DNA of 64,000 nt, from NCBI GenBank assembly GCA_028751875.1, contig CM054134.1:72007606-72071605 (forward strand), in the 5' to 3' direction. The notes under the pieces were generated by a model that had not been told where the DNA came from, searched no databases, and worked only from the letters and a program-made list of their open reading frames with translations. The stretch's first letter is position 1; each line of letters opens with the position of its first letter. The position numbers and the translations under genes were made by a program. The DNA is from Rapana venosa (lineage: Eukaryota; Mollusca; Gastropoda; Neogastropoda; Muricidae). Of the stretch, positions 11,028-23,998 are shown piece after piece.

Positions 11028-11029
<2 letters not shown>
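10342..11029. other. Mostly unique sequence with a short (ACAG)n tract
   Basis: Nothing gene-like is seen. An (ACAG/GCAG)n tract lies at about 10620-10665. Confidence 0.5.
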
Positions 11030-11113
<84 letters not shown>

Positions 11114-11241
11114 TGTGTGTGTGTTGGAGGGGGTGTGTGTTTAGTGGGTGTGTGTGTGTATGTATGTATGTATGTATGTATGTATGTATGTATGTATGTA
11201 TGTATGACTTTGTGTGTGTTTGTGTGTGTGAGTGGTGTGTG

Positions 11242-11334
<93 letters not shown>

Positions 11335-11755
11335 TGGTGTGGTTTTTTCGGGGGGGTGTTTAGGGGAGGGGTGTATGTATGTATGTATGTATGTATGTAT
11401 GTATGTATGTATGTATGTATGTATGTATGTATGTATGTATGTATGTATGTATGTATGTATGTATGTATGTATGTGTTTGTGTGTGTTTGTGTGTATCAAT
11501 GTGTGTGTGTAAGGAGGATGTGTGTGCATGCGTGCGTGCGTGCGCGCACACGGGTGCATGTGTGTGTTTTGCGTGTATGCGTGCTTGTATGTGTGTGTAT
11601 GTGTGTGTTAGTGTGTGTGTGCGTATTGTGTGTGTGTTGTGTGTTTGTGTGTGTGTTTATGTATGTGTTATGTGTGTGTGTTGGTGTGTGTGTTTGTGTG
11701 TGTGTGTGTGTTATGTGTGTGTGCGTGTGTGTGTGTGGTGTGTGTTTACTATCGT
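11030..11755. repeat. Compound (TG)n/(TGTA)n microsatellite
   Basis: (TG)n is interleaved with two long (TATG)n blocks at about 11157-11205 and 11372-11472, then degenerate TG. All reading frames here are low-complexity artefacts. Confidence 0.95.
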
Positions 11756-11794
11756 GGCACACTGTTGACCAGATAGGCAAAATGTGTTTACTAA

Positions 11795-11933
11795 GCACAT
11801 GAGAGCCTATTCCATTATCCTCGATAAAACCACAATCAAACAAAATGTCATCTGACCGCTTTGATTTGTTGCTTTACAAGATTCAGCGCTATATAAATTC
11901 CATACATTATTATTATTATTATTATTATTATTA

Positions 11934-11965
<32 letters not shown>

Positions 11966-12015
11966 GGTAGTAGTAGTAGTAGTAGTGTTATTGTTATTGT
12001 TATTATTATTATTAC
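11795..12015 (+). mobile_element. B-H SINE tail with (ATT)n
   Basis: The B 3' end ('gcacatgagagcctattcca', 'ttatcctcgat') is joined to module H ('gctttgatttgttgctttac' then 'gcgctatataaattccatac') and an (ATT/ATC)n tail at 11908-12015. The same B-H join occurs inverted at 39405-39712. Confidence 0.7.
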
Positions 12016-12115
12016 TATGACACCTCTGTCTTCGAATGAAAACACAAGTTGGAAGAAAGGCTTTCAAGCTGTTGGCATTACTACCTAGGGACATCCAATG
12101 AAAACATCAGAAGCA

Positions 12116-12960
<845 letters not shown>

Positions 12961-12969
12961 ACTGACTTG

Positions 12970-12973
12970 CGGG

Positions 12974-13026
<53 letters not shown>

Positions 13027-13048
13027 GGGGGGGGGGGGGGGGGGGGGG
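12970..13048. repeat. Poly-G tract
   Basis: About 78 bp that is nearly all G on +. It directly precedes the SINE head at 13049. Length and interruptions are likely to be unreliable in assembly. Confidence 0.9.
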
Positions 13049-13400
13049 TAGGGATAGCCTAGTGGTCAGAATATTGCGCTCGCAATCTGACGACCCGGGT
13101 TCGAATCCTGTTCAAGGGGATTTTTCCCCTGGAGTTAACATCAGTGCAGACACCACTCTCCCAAAAAGTCCTTCGGATGAGACTATAAATCGAGGCCCGT
13201 GTGTGAACGCACGCAAAACATCTTGCGCACTCGTTAAATCCTGTTCCGCTTTTCAAAAGAGTAGGCCGTTGTGTGCCGGTGGGAACAGATGACAGAATTT
13301 ACAAAACTGCATACACACGAAGACTGGATGTTTATAAAATAATAAAAAAGCACATGAGTGCTTTATTCCATTTTCCTCGATATAAAAGAATAAATAAATT
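13049..13400 (+). mobile_element. SINE family B, full length
   Basis: tRNA-derived head with box A-like 'tagcctagtggtc' and box B 'gggttcgaatcc', then the body with 'ccttcggatgagactataaa', 'gaacgcacgcaaaacatctt' and 'gaacagatgacagaatttac', and a tail ending in 'aagaataaataaat'. The internal Pol III promoter boxes look intact. This is the best reference copy in the window. Confidence 0.85.
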
Positions 13401-13467
13401 TTTTAAATAGATACAACTTTGAACTTTTTCATTACATTGACAATAAGTAGCTGTTGTCGGCAAATAG

Positions 13468-13472
13468 TGTGT

Positions 13473-13533
<61 letters not shown>

Positions 13534-13615
13534 TGTGTGTGTGTGTGTGGCGCGCGCGCGCGCGCGCGCGTGGGTGTGTGTGTGTGCGTGTGTGTGTGTG
13601 TGTGTGTATGTGTGT
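13468..13615. repeat. (GT)n with an internal (CG)n block
   Basis: GT repeats flank about 20 bp of CG at 13551-13570, an alternating purine-pyrimidine run favourable to Z-DNA. Confidence 0.92.
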
Positions 13616-14149
13616 TTTCCCTGGAATGTATCTCCGCTCTGAGTGACAGTATGCACTTAACGAAACATCAGATTGTAGAGCTCTTGTAAGATAAGGGCGA
13701 TAGAGCATTTCATTTTTTAGTATTTGAAGAAATGCATGAACAATAACGGGTATTTTAAAACACCCGCACCGACAATCATGATTTCAGCGTCGTGTGTGTG
13801 TGTGTATCCTTTTCCACAGCTTTAACACAGAACACGAAGCAAATGTATGAAATAACAATAATAAATGTTGTTTTCTTAGTTAAAATTCTCGATTGATAAC
13901 AGCTTATAACATTCTTTTAAATTTTGAAACGAAATCTCTACCTGATAAAAACAAAACCAAGACCATTTATCAAATGAACAAAAGGGAAAGAAGTTCATGT
14001 CAGGGTTTTTGTTTTGTTTTGTCTTGTTCTTGACCTGGGGAGTCTTTGAAAACAAATGTTTGGCTTCACGCCCGTTTCAGCTGCCTCCGTTTCATTTTAG
14101 ATAATTACCAGTTCCACTCCCACCCGAATGCCCATCACGCTGTCCAGTC
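13616..14149. other. Unique A/T-rich sequence, nothing recognised
   Basis: About 530 bp with no exon-like frame or repeat match. Confidence 0.5.
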
Positions 14150-14415
14150 TTCTTCTTCTTCTTCTTCTTCTTCTTCTTCTTCTTCTTCTTCTTTCGCAAT
14201 TATTTGTCGCAATTCTTCTTTCTCGCAATTCTTCTTCTTCGCAATTCTTCCTCTTCTTCTTTGCATTTTTTTTTTGCATTCTTCGCAATTCTTTGCATTC
14301 TTCTTCTTCGTCTCCTCTTCCTCTTCCTCCTCTTCTACATTTAACTTTCCTTCTTCTCTCCCTCCTCTCCTCCTCCTCCTCCTCATCCTCCTCCGCTTTT
14401 CTTCTTGGCATTCAC
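14150..14415. repeat. (TTC)n microsatellite, imperfect
   Basis: TTC tracts alternate with 'gcaattcttc'-type units, then TCC-rich sequence. Frames here are poly-Ser/Leu or poly-Glu/Arg artefacts. Confidence 0.93.
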
Positions 14416-14499
14416 AGCTACGCTGTCAGTTCGGTTTTAAAATGATTAAGTGTGGGCACATTCTCTAACTTAGCATTAAAACAATTTAAGCGATAAGCC

Positions 14500-15034
14500 T
14501 TGCTGTGTTTGGTGTGTTTTGTTTTGTTTGTTTTGTTGCTGTTGTTGGGGTGTTTTGGGTTTTTTCGTTTGTTTTGTGTGTGCGTGTGTATATGTGTGTG
14601 TGTGCGTGTGTGGTGTGTGTGTGCGTGCGTGCGTGCGTGCGTGTGTGCGCGTGTGCGTGTGTGTGTGTGTGTGTGTGTAATGTGTGTGTGTGTGTGGTAT
14701 TTCCCTGACAGAGTTATTTGTTTGTTTTGTCTGTGTGTGTGTGTGTGGCGGGGGGTTGTTCCTGATAGCGTTATCTTTATCTTCACAATGACTAAACGTT
14801 AAAAAGCTCGTGTGAATTCTCCAGTCAGCTATTTCCTCCCCTCTCGCTTCCCCTCCCCCTTCCTGCCCGTGCGTAGACGCATGCACATATGCACATACAT
14901 GTGCACGCACGAGCCTCTATAAGTACGTAGGTAGGTACGCGTGCATGAAAGCATTATCCACCTATACACACACACTACACAAAAACACACACACACACAA
15001 ACACACACAAAACACAAACACACCACACGCACGC

Positions 15035-15068
<34 letters not shown>

Positions 15069-15243
15069 AACACCCACACACACACAAAACACCCACAACC
15101 CACACACACCCACACTGCAATCTTCTTCGGTCCTCAATGTTACTCCTCTCTCTCTCTCTCGCTCTCTCTCGCTCTCTCTCTCTCTCCTCGCTCTCCCCCT
15201 CTCTCTCTCTCTCTCCCCTCTCCCCTCTCTCTCTCTCTCTCTC

Positions 15244-15308
<65 letters not shown>

Positions 15309-15310
15309 CT

Positions 15311-15370
<60 letters not shown>

Positions 15371-15411
15371 ATCATCTCTCTCTCTCTCTCTCCCCCATCT
15401 CTCTCTCTCTC

Positions 15412-15466
<55 letters not shown>

Positions 15467-15505
15467 TCTCTCACTCTCTCTTCTCTCTCTCTCTCTCTTC
15501 CTTCA
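14500..15505. repeat. (GT)n, (CA)n and (CT)n microsatellite cluster
   Basis: GT-rich at 14500-14750, unique sequence at 14755-14960, (CA)n at 14960-15115, (CT)n at 15140-15505 with frequent C or G interruptions. No gene is seen. Confidence 0.93.
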
Positions 15506-15639
15506 GCAGTTCCTCACAGGAGTCTGTTTACAAAGCCGGTGCATCTTGTGTTTTATGGGTCATGCCAATTCAACGTACTTTGCTCAGTGTGCTTCACTTT
15601 TGTCTATAGAACATAATGTGCGTATTATGCTGTCCTGGT

Positions 15640-15845
15640 TTCAGCGACCACCCAAGCGCCTGTTTTACCCCCCGCAGTTAACATCAATGCCTGCTCCACT
15701 CCCCCGAAAGTCCAGATGATACTATACCAGAAATCGAAGCCCCATGTGAGAACGCACGCAGAACATCTTGCGCACACGTTAAAACTTGTTCCGCCTTTAG
15801 GAAGAGTAGACCATTTCGTGGTGATAGGAATGGGCGAAAACTTTT
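15640..15845 (+). mobile_element. SINE family B, partial, diverged
   Basis: The body from 'cgcagttaacatcaatgcc' through 'gaacgcacgcagaacatctt' to 'gtggtgataggaatgg'. Head and tail are lost. Confidence 0.65.
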
Positions 15846-15869
15846 TTTTTCAGAAAGGCTTTTTTTTTA

Positions 15870-16108
15870 AATATTATTTATTCTTTTATATCGAGGATAA
15901 TGGAATAAGCACTCATGTGCTTTTTTACATCCAGTCCCCGTGTGTATGCGGTTTTGTAAATGTTGTCATCTCTTTCCACCGGCACACAATAGCCTACTCT
16001 TTCGAAAAGCGGAACAGGATTTAACGTGTGCGTAAGATGTTCTGCATGCGTTCGAACACGGGGCCTCGGTTTAAAGTCTCATCCGAAGGACTTTGACATT
16101 CAGTTCGA
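15870..16108 (-). mobile_element. SINE family B, partial
   Basis: Reverse complement of tail and body, from 'ttatttattcttttat' and 'cgaggataatggaataagca' to 'gtctcatccgaaggacttt'. It faces the + copy just upstream, giving a tail-to-tail pair. Confidence 0.8.
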
Positions 16109-16372
16109 TTTTTTTTTTTTGGGAGGTGGGGTCAAACTGGGAAGAAAGGGCAAGGCCGGGAATCGAACCCAGAATCTCACGGTTTACTTGTTGGCAGGCG
16201 AACGTCTTAACCATCCTGCCACCTTCCTTCCATTGCACGTTGGTGTCGTGTTTAGACATCATCCCGAAGACGGATTGCGGTTGTCCATATGGTGCAGGGC
16301 TAAAACGGTCGCACACTCAAAGTTTACCATTGGGGAACCTCGGAGCTCTAGCCGATCCGAGGAATGAAAAGT
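16109..16372 (+). mobile_element. Module C with an adjacent inverted tRNA-like sequence
   Basis: 16240-16372 is module C in sense ('gtgtcgtgtttagacatcat', then 'accattggggaacctcggag'). On its left, 16150-16220 read on the minus strand is tRNA-like: 'ggtggcaggatggttaagac' at the start and 'gggttcgattcccggc' as box B. It is probably another SINE head, not a working tRNA gene, as the acceptor ends do not pair well. Confidence 0.55.
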
Positions 16373-17530
16373 AAATGTATTGTTGGATTGTATGGCGCAC
16401 GTGTTCTATTGTGGTATATGATCATATTTTTTTTCTCCTTCTGATGTTTAGTATTCTGCAGAGATAATAAAAATAAAAACAATGATCATCATCATCCACT
16501 GCTTCTCATTCCCTCCGTTTAGTTTCCCAGCCAACGTTCATGACGGCAGCTGGCAGGGCGTGGATATAAATAAACGGGGCAAAAGGAAAGGCAGCATTAG
16601 CTGCTTGCAGCTGTAGCCGTGTTCAGCCGTAAATTACCCTTGTGTCTTTCACACATCCTCTTGCACAGTGAATTATTTAAAAAGGACAAGCAAAGCACTC
16701 TTTAAAATGAGCTTTAAACGAGCTTTCTTTTGACTCCAAACTCCATGTACTTTCTTTCATACTGGTTGATGTGACAGCAGTTCAAACAGACATGAAGATA
16801 AACAGGAGAGGTGCAGGAAGAAACACAATCACAAAAACCAGACATTTCTAACTCTCTCTCCAAAAAAGCATATATTTATATTCTATAAACAATGAACATA
16901 GAGAAAACATTGAATATGTCTGCATGCAGACTAACCTTTTGGGGGGGCTGTTACATTCAACCTGTTGGCAGAACGAGGCCATAAATAAACACACCGTAGC
17001 GGCTACCGGCTACCGCGCGGCCAGCGCCGTGAGAGGCAGGGTGATGGAGAGTGTGGGGAGAGAGTCTGCCGCAGTCAGTAGTGTCAGCTATCTGACTTCT
17101 CTATAAACACTCCTGCTGGTCAGGCGTTACAGTACGTACACAGTCTACTGTTTCATCAGCTTTTAGCGGTATCCTTGCTACAGCTGAAGGTTTGTTCATG
17201 AACCAATTCCAGTACAGCTCATAATTATAACCCCGAGAATACAGTAGAAAACAAATGTCTTGTCAGTATCCTATACTGTCATCAAGCCAAGATACCTCAC
17301 AAATGGCTCAGGTTTTTATTTCACTGATGTTTCTGATACTATTCAAAAAGCATTTTCTGATCCTGTTAAGAAATTGTTGTGATCAAATGTTTATCTACTT
17401 ATCAGTCCTGTGTTGTGTAAAAAAAAAAAAAATTGCACACAGGCCTACACGTTGACATCAAAGCAACACCCCCCCAAAAAAGTGGAAAGAAAACACACAC
17501 ACACAAAACGGATGACAAAATTTACAAAAC
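16373..17530. other. Unique sequence, no gene recognised
   Basis: About 1.15 kb without repeat matches. It contains 'tataaataaa' near 16565 and 'tctataaac' near 17100, but no coding exon follows that I can recognise. Confidence 0.45.
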
Positions 17531-17620
17531 TGCATATACACGGGAACTACATTTTTAAAAAAGCACATGAGTGCTTATTCCATTATCCTTGAAATAAAAG
17601 AATAAGCAAAATAAATAAAC
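17531..17620 (+). mobile_element. SINE family B, 3' tail fragment
   Basis: 'ttacaaaactgcatatacac', 'gcacatgagtgcttattcca' and an A/T-rich 'aagaataagcaaaataaata' end. Confidence 0.7.
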
Positions 17621-17897
17621 ACACACACATGAGCGCACGTGCACACACACACATACACACACAAGCAGACAAACATACACACACACACAAAATGGCATAA
17701 ATACATGTACGCATACCCTATACTCACACATACGCGCACACGCACACTCATACACGCGGGCGTGTGCACACCACACACATGTAACTACAAGAAGATGCGC
17801 ACGGCACACATGTGCTTGAGATAACTAACAACTTGAAACTGACACACAGCCAGGAAGCACCTGGCACATGTAGGTACTGTGGCCGATCACACAAACA

Positions 17898-17962
<65 letters not shown>

Positions 17963-18137
17963 CACGTTCACACATGCATACACGGGCACATACGCATACA
18001 CGCACGCACACACGTGTGCGCGAACACACACCACGCGCCAAACGCACACGCGCGCGCGCCCACGCACGCACGCACACTCACATCCCCGCACACAACACAC
18101 ACAATAACATACACACACACACGCATGCATGCAGGGA

Positions 18138-18176
<39 letters not shown>

Positions 18177-18252
18177 TCACACCAAGTAGATCTCTCCCCC
18201 CCATCCCCTCTTCTTCTCCTCTCTCTCTCTCTCTCTCCTCTCCTCTCCTCCC

Positions 18253-18300
<48 letters not shown>

Positions 18301-18346
18301 CAGTCTCCTATTTTAGGGTTGTCTGAAGACTTACTTACTTACTTAC

Positions 18347-18388
<42 letters not shown>

Positions 18389-18417
18389 GAGAGAGAGAGA
18401 GAGAGAGAGAGAAGGAT

Positions 18418-18455
<38 letters not shown>

Positions 18456-18500
18456 ATAGAGAGAGAGAAGAAGAGAGAGAGAGAGAGAGAGAGAGAAAAC
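17618..18500. repeat. (CA)n, (CT)n, (ACTT)n, (GA)n microsatellite cluster
   Basis: (CA)n with CG-containing variants at 17618-18180, (CT)n at 18215-18295, (ACTT)n at 18330-18350, (CA)n to 18385, (GA)n to 18496. Confidence 0.93.
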
Positions 18501-18880
18501 ACACTAAACACTCAGCCGTTGGTTTCTTGGGAAACACCATGTTTGTAAAAAAAATGTTTAAAATTAGTTAACCTAATTAGCTGTACAACCGTCACCACAA
18601 ACAAGTAAAGCAGGTATTAAAGTTTTGTTCACTAAAGTATGAGTACTGTACAAATCAAGTAGGACATCCAGCAGCGAATGATAAATAAGCCTTTCAAATA
18701 AAAATTCGCCCAGTCGCTAATAGACAGCAAAGAAGGAATGTGTGCTGGCACCGCGAGACGCTGGACTTGGACCCCTGACCGCGCGGTGCCTAGATAGCAG
18801 CCAGATGGTGTTTAGGTTACCGCGTGAAAGTGCCAGCCGCCAACTAAAGAGTCGGGTTTTTCCTGTTTTGAGCAGCCGTG
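18501..18880. other. Unique sequence upstream of trinucleotide repeats
   Basis: No exon recognised. It presumably lies in the intron before the calcyphosin-like exon. Confidence 0.45.
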
Positions 18881-19085
18881 CATCATCATCATCATCATCA
18901 AAATCATCATCATCATCATCATCATTGTAATACCGACGGCGACGACAACAACAACGACGACGATAATGACGACAACGACGATGACGACAGTGACGACGAC
19001 GATGATAATGACGACGACAACAATGAGGACGTTCGTGGTGGTGGTGGTGGTGGTGGTGGTGGTGGTGGTGGTGGTGGTGGTGTGG

Positions 19086-19121
<36 letters not shown>

Positions 19122-19320
19122 CGACGACGACGACGACAACGACGACGACGAACGACACTTACACTTACAACAACAACAACAACAACAACAACACTAACAA
19201 CAACAACAACCACCACCACCAAACCACCAAAACCAACAAAAACAGCTTTTATAAAACAGACCAACAACCCCCCAAACCCCAACCCCCAACACCCCCCCAC
19301 CCCCAACACCCTACCCCCCT
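18881..19320. repeat. Trinucleotide repeats (ATC, GAC, GTG, GAT, AAC)
   Basis: Consecutive (CAT)n, (GAC)n, (GGT)n at 19035-19082, (GAT)n, (GAC)n and (AAC)n, then C/A-rich sequence that ends in the splice acceptor of the next exon. Confidence 0.93.
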
Positions 19321-19338
19321 TCCTCTACGCTGTTGCAG

Positions 19339-19565
19339 TGGTGTACAAGAAGAACGTGCAGAGGCACCCCAAGCTGATGTCCGGGGAGTGGACGGAGGAG
19401 CAGACGCTGCAGTACTTCCTGGACTCGCTGGATACCCCGGGTAGCCCCGACGGCATGGTCACCCGGGAGGAGTTCCACAACTACTATGCCGGAGTCTCTG
19501 CCACTGTGGACGACGACTGCTACTTCGACCTGATGATGCGGTCATGTTATGGCTTGTACAAGTAG
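19339..19565 (+). CDS. Calcyphosin-like EF-hand protein, last coding exon
   Basis: Acceptor 'ctgttgcag' at 19330-19338. The exon starts in phase 1 (TG|GTG) and ends at TAG 19563-19565. It encodes about 75 residues: HPKLMSGEWTEEQTL, FLDSLD, an EF-loop-like DTPGSPDGMVTREEF, then HNYYAGVSATVDDDCYF. This matches the C-terminal EF-hand of calcyphosin/calcyphosin-like proteins, where H-P-K-x-x-S-G-E-W-T is diagnostic. These are cytosolic calcium-binding proteins often linked to cilia. The loop is longer than a canonical 12-residue EF-hand, as in the family. No upstream exon was found in the first 19 kb of the window, so the gene is partial. Its last about 25 bases before and at the stop seed the tandem array that follows. 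Confidence 0.85.
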
Positions 19566-20106
19566 TGGACAGCCACACAGATTTGTGAGGGTATTGAGGG
19601 GGTGGGGTGGGGAAATAGGTAGGTACTTTGATGATGATGATGATGGGTAGGAGGAGGGGAGGAGGAGGAGAAGGAGGAGGAGAGGAGGAGGAGGAGGAGG
19701 AGAGAGAGGTCATGTTATGGCTTGTACAAGTAGTGGACAGCACACAGATTGGGGAGGGGGGGTATTGAGGGTGGGGGAATAGGTAGGACTTGATGAGGAG
19801 AGAGGAGGAGGAGGAGGAGGAGGAGGAGGAGGAGGAGGAGGAGGAGGAGGTCCTGTTATGGCTTCTACAAGTAGTGGAAAGGACATGAGTTTGGGTGTTG
19901 TTTTTTTATTGGGGGAGATAGATATGACTTGATTATGAAGTCGGGTTATGGCTTGTACAAGTAGTGGAAAGGACATGAGTTTGGGTGTTGTTTTTTTATT
20001 GGGGGAGATAGATATGACTTGATTATGAAGTCGGGTTATGGCTTGTACAAGTAGTGGACAGCGACACAGATTTGTGGGGGTATTGAGGGGGGAAATAGGT
20101 AGGACT

Positions 20107-20142
<36 letters not shown>

Positions 20143-22015
20143 GGAGGAGGAGGAGGAGGAGGAGGAGGAGGAGGATGTCCTGCTATGGCTTGTACAAGTA
20201 GTGGAAAGGGAATGAGTTTGGGTGTGTTTTTTTATTGGGGGAGAATGATATGATTTGATTATGAAGTCGTGTTTTGGCTGGTACAAGTAATGGAAAACGA
20301 CAGTTTGTGGGTTTTAAGGGGGAAAAGTAGGTAGGACTTGATGATGAGGTCCTTTTATGGCTTGTACAAGTAGTGGAGAACAACAGATTTGTGGGGGTAT
20401 TGAGGGGGGGGGGGGGAAATAGGTAGGACTTGATGATGATGATGATGATGAGAGAGGAGTGAGGAGGAGGCAGGAGGAGGTCTGTTATGGCTTGTACAAG
20501 TAGTGGAAAGGACATGAGTTTGGGTGTTGTTGTTTTTTATTGGGGGAGATAGATATGACTTGATATGAAGTCGGGTTATGGCTTGTACAAGTAGTGGACA
20601 GCCACACAGATTTGTGGGGGTATTGAGGGGGGAAAATAGTAGGACTTGATGATGATGATGATGATGATGAGGAGGAGGAGGAGGAGGAGGAGGAGGAGGA
20701 AGAGGAGGAGGAGGAGGAGGAGGTCCTTTTATGGCTTGTACAAGTAGTGGAGAACAACATATTTGTGAGGGTATTGATGGGAAAAAAATAGGTAGGACTT
20801 GATGATGAGGTCCTTTTATGGCTTGTACAAGTAGTGGAACAGAGACAGAGATTTGTGGTGGGTTTTGATGGGGGGAATAGGTATGGACTTGATGATGATG
20901 ATGATGTGACAGAATGAAAGAGAGGTCTTATGGCTTTGTAAATGTAGTGAAAGGAAATGGAGTTTTGGGTGTTGTTTGGTTTTATTGGGGAGATAGATAT
21001 GACTTGTGATGAAGTCGGGTTATGGCTTGTACAAGTAGTGGACAGCACAAGATTTGTGGGGTATTGAGTGGTAGGGGGGGGGGGGGTAGATAGGACTTGA
21101 TGATGATGTCTATATGTGTTGATGATGATGATTGGAAAGGAGAGTGGGATGGAGGGGAAGGTAGGAGAGAGGAGAAGTCCTGTTATGGCTTTAAAGTAGT
21201 GGACAGCCAAAGATTTTGTGGGGGTATTTAGTGGAAAATAGGTAGGACTTGAAGAGGAGGCCTGTTATGGCTTGTACAAGTATGGAAAGGGAATGAGTTT
21301 GGTGTTTTTTTTATTGGGAATTATGACTTGATTTGAAGTCGGGTTATGGTGTACAAGTAATGAAACGACAGAGTCGTGTTATAGCTTTTTAAGTATTGAT
21401 TAGAAACGTTTGTTTGGGGTGTGTGTTGTGTTTGGGTTTTTGGGAAATAGGTTGCTTGATGATAGGTCTGTTTGTTTGTACAAGTAATGGAAAGGGACAG
21501 GTTGTTTGGTTTTTTTAAAGGAAATAGGAATGACTTGATGATGAGGTCCTTTAGGTTGTAAGTATTGAAAAGGAATAGTTGGGTTTTTTATTTTGTTTAT
21601 TGTTTTTATGGAAAAGGTATGTTTGATGTGGTGTTGTTACGGTTTATAAGTAATGGAAAGGGGAATAGCTTTTTGGTATTGAGGGGGAAATGGTGTGACT
21701 TAATGTGAACCCTGTTATGGCTGTTAGTAATGAAGGAACAGAATGTTTTTAGGGGAAAATACGTTATGCTTATGATAGATCTTGTTATAGCTTTTATAAG
21801 TGATAGAAAGGGAGGGAGGTGGGTTTTTTAGGGGAAATAGGTGTGACTTGATGATGAGATCTTGTTACGGCTTTTACAAGTAATGAAAAAGAATAGAAGG
21901 GGTTTTTTTCGGGGGGAAATAGATATGACTTGATGATGAAGAGCTGTCATGGCTTGTTAAAGTAATGGAAAGGGATAAAGCTTGTTTTAGTATTGAGGGG
22001 GGAATAGGTATGACT
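19540..22015 (+). repeat. Tandem array derived from the 3' end of the calcyphosin-like exon
   Basis: More than 20 copies of a unit beginning with the exon end 'gttatggcttgtacaagtag' (codes Y-G-L-Y-K-stop). Two alternating unit types follow it: type 1 'gattgtgggggtattgag' plus 'aggtaggacttgatgatg' with (GAT)n/(GAG)n expansions, and type 2 'gacatgagtttgggtgttg' plus 'agatatgacttgatta'. Units are 80-170 bp. Copies near the gene are close to identical. From about 20900 they lose bases and become hard to recognise by 21950. Confidence 0.93.
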
Positions 22016-22549
22016 TTACTTTCCACGTAACTCCATTTTTCAAAGTTTCGAGAAAAAGTACATTTTTCTATTTGATTTTTTTCTTTCTTTCTTATAGATC
22101 AGATTTTCTGTTTGATGATGTTGTTCCATACTGAGAAATAAAATAGTTTTCCTTACATCAGTTTTTTTATGTCGTTAAAAATTACGTTTTGGAATCAAAC
22201 AGAAAGCAGGATCTTTTTATCAACTTTGAAAAATGATGTTATCATGTTTACCAGTGTGGTGCCAGACTTGCTGGTAGTTCATTTTGAATCACATGAGAAA
22301 TTTTACTTTAAGTGTGAAAAGGTGCACATTTTCTGATTTTTCCATAAGGCTTAATAACAAAGGGGAAAATTGATAATATATATAAACAGCTAATACTTCA
22401 CAGTCATTGGAAGATGAAGTATGCCTCTTTTAGAATTTTGAAGGAGAGGGTAGAGAGTGTATTTTGATATTTTTGTCACAATGAATATTGAAAAGCACGT
22501 GTTCACTCTTGCATTTAACATGTTTTTCACTGTGAATGATATTAGACGA
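22016..22549. other. Unique A/T-rich sequence, nothing recognised
   Basis: About 530 bp after the array decays; no repeat match or exon. Confidence 0.5.
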
Positions 22550-22818
22550 AAGACCACGTGTATACCAGAATTATGTACACGCAGGCATGCACACGCCTGT
22601 ACATATACAAGCTGTGACAGGCATGTATGGGTGTATACGAAACACATACATGTACATACACACATAATTATCATTCGCGTATGCATGTACACGCGCGCAC
22701 ACACACAATACACACACTATGCATGCTCGCCAGGACACACACACATACGCACGTACACACGCGCACACGCGTGCACACACACACACACACTTTATCCGCT
22801 TATCAAAACTCCACACCA

Positions 22819-22885
<67 letters not shown>
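22550..22885. repeat. (CA)n microsatellite, imperfect
   Basis: CA repeats with GC-containing variants, purest at 22820-22881. Confidence 0.93.
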
Positions 22886-22886
<1 letters not shown>

Positions 22887-23784
22887 ACAAACAAACATAC
22901 GACAACTAGCTATGCGCTTTCAGTAATAAGCTGATCTAAAGGCCTGATCACATTCTGCTAACGTTCCATAGACAAGCGCCACGTGTATACGGTGAGAATA
23001 CTAACGACCAATTATTTCTCTAATACTCCAAAGACTGATTGACGGTCATTATTGATTCTGTATTGTGTACATGTATATATATATGTGCGTGTATCAAAAT
23101 CACTTGTAAGGGCAATATTCACATCCCCCCCCCCCCCCCCCTTTGTCCACAAGGGGGGAAATAAAAGCTTAGATATTATTATGAACTCTACAAAGTGTTG
23201 TTATTATTATTGAGTATGTGTTTTGTTTGTTTGTTGTTGTTTTTGTTTGGTTGTTATTTTGTGTGTGTATGTTTCTTATCCTTGTTACAGGTTTGCTGTT
23301 GTTTTGGTTCTGATTTTGTTGTGTGTGTGGTGTTTTCTTCTCTTTTTATTGGGGGGGGGGGGGGGTGCGGGGAGGGGGTTTGCCTGTGGTTTTTTTGTGT
23401 TTTGTTTTTGTTTTCTTTCTTTGTTTTATGGTTTGTGCTGTTTTGTTTCTGTGCTGTCGGATTTGTTTGTTTGTTGGTTGGTTGGTTGGTTTAGGGGGAG
23501 AGGGGGGATTGATATTTGGGGCGGGGTGGGGGGGGGGGAGTAGAGTGTCTGTTGAGGAAAAACAAAATGTGAATATCGCCGTCAAAAACTTTTGTACACA
23601 GGTCAGACTGATGTTGTTATTGAGTCACGTTATGTATTTGTGGTGAACTCTTCGAGGATAATGTATGAGACTGTTGTTCGATGATGTGTGGCTATTACTG
23701 TGTGATGTTTGATGATGTATAGTTATCGCTATCCCACCGTAACTAGGCTTCTGAGGGCTAAAAGCTGGTGATAAGTTTGAAGTA
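22886..23784. other. Unique sequence with G/T-rich low complexity
   Basis: A poly-C run at about 23125-23141 and a T/G-rich stretch with G runs at 23215-23545. No gene is seen. Confidence 0.5.
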
Positions 23785-23966
23785 GCACACACATACACAC
23801 ACTCACAGAGGCATGCACGGCAGCATGCCCGCACATGTACAGGCGTGCGTACACAGTGACGTATACTAGCATACACAATCATACACCTGCAGGCATGTAA
23901 TGTGAAGCATACAGCACAACATAACATACACACCCACCATCACACACACACACACACTCGCCTGTG

Positions 23967-23998
<32 letters not shown>

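Noticed and set aside
13049..13110. tRNA gene at the SINE B head (also at 45863, 60651, 16150-16220, 27845 and others)
   Set aside because: A and B boxes are present, but each is followed by a recurrent SINE body and the acceptor stems do not close properly.
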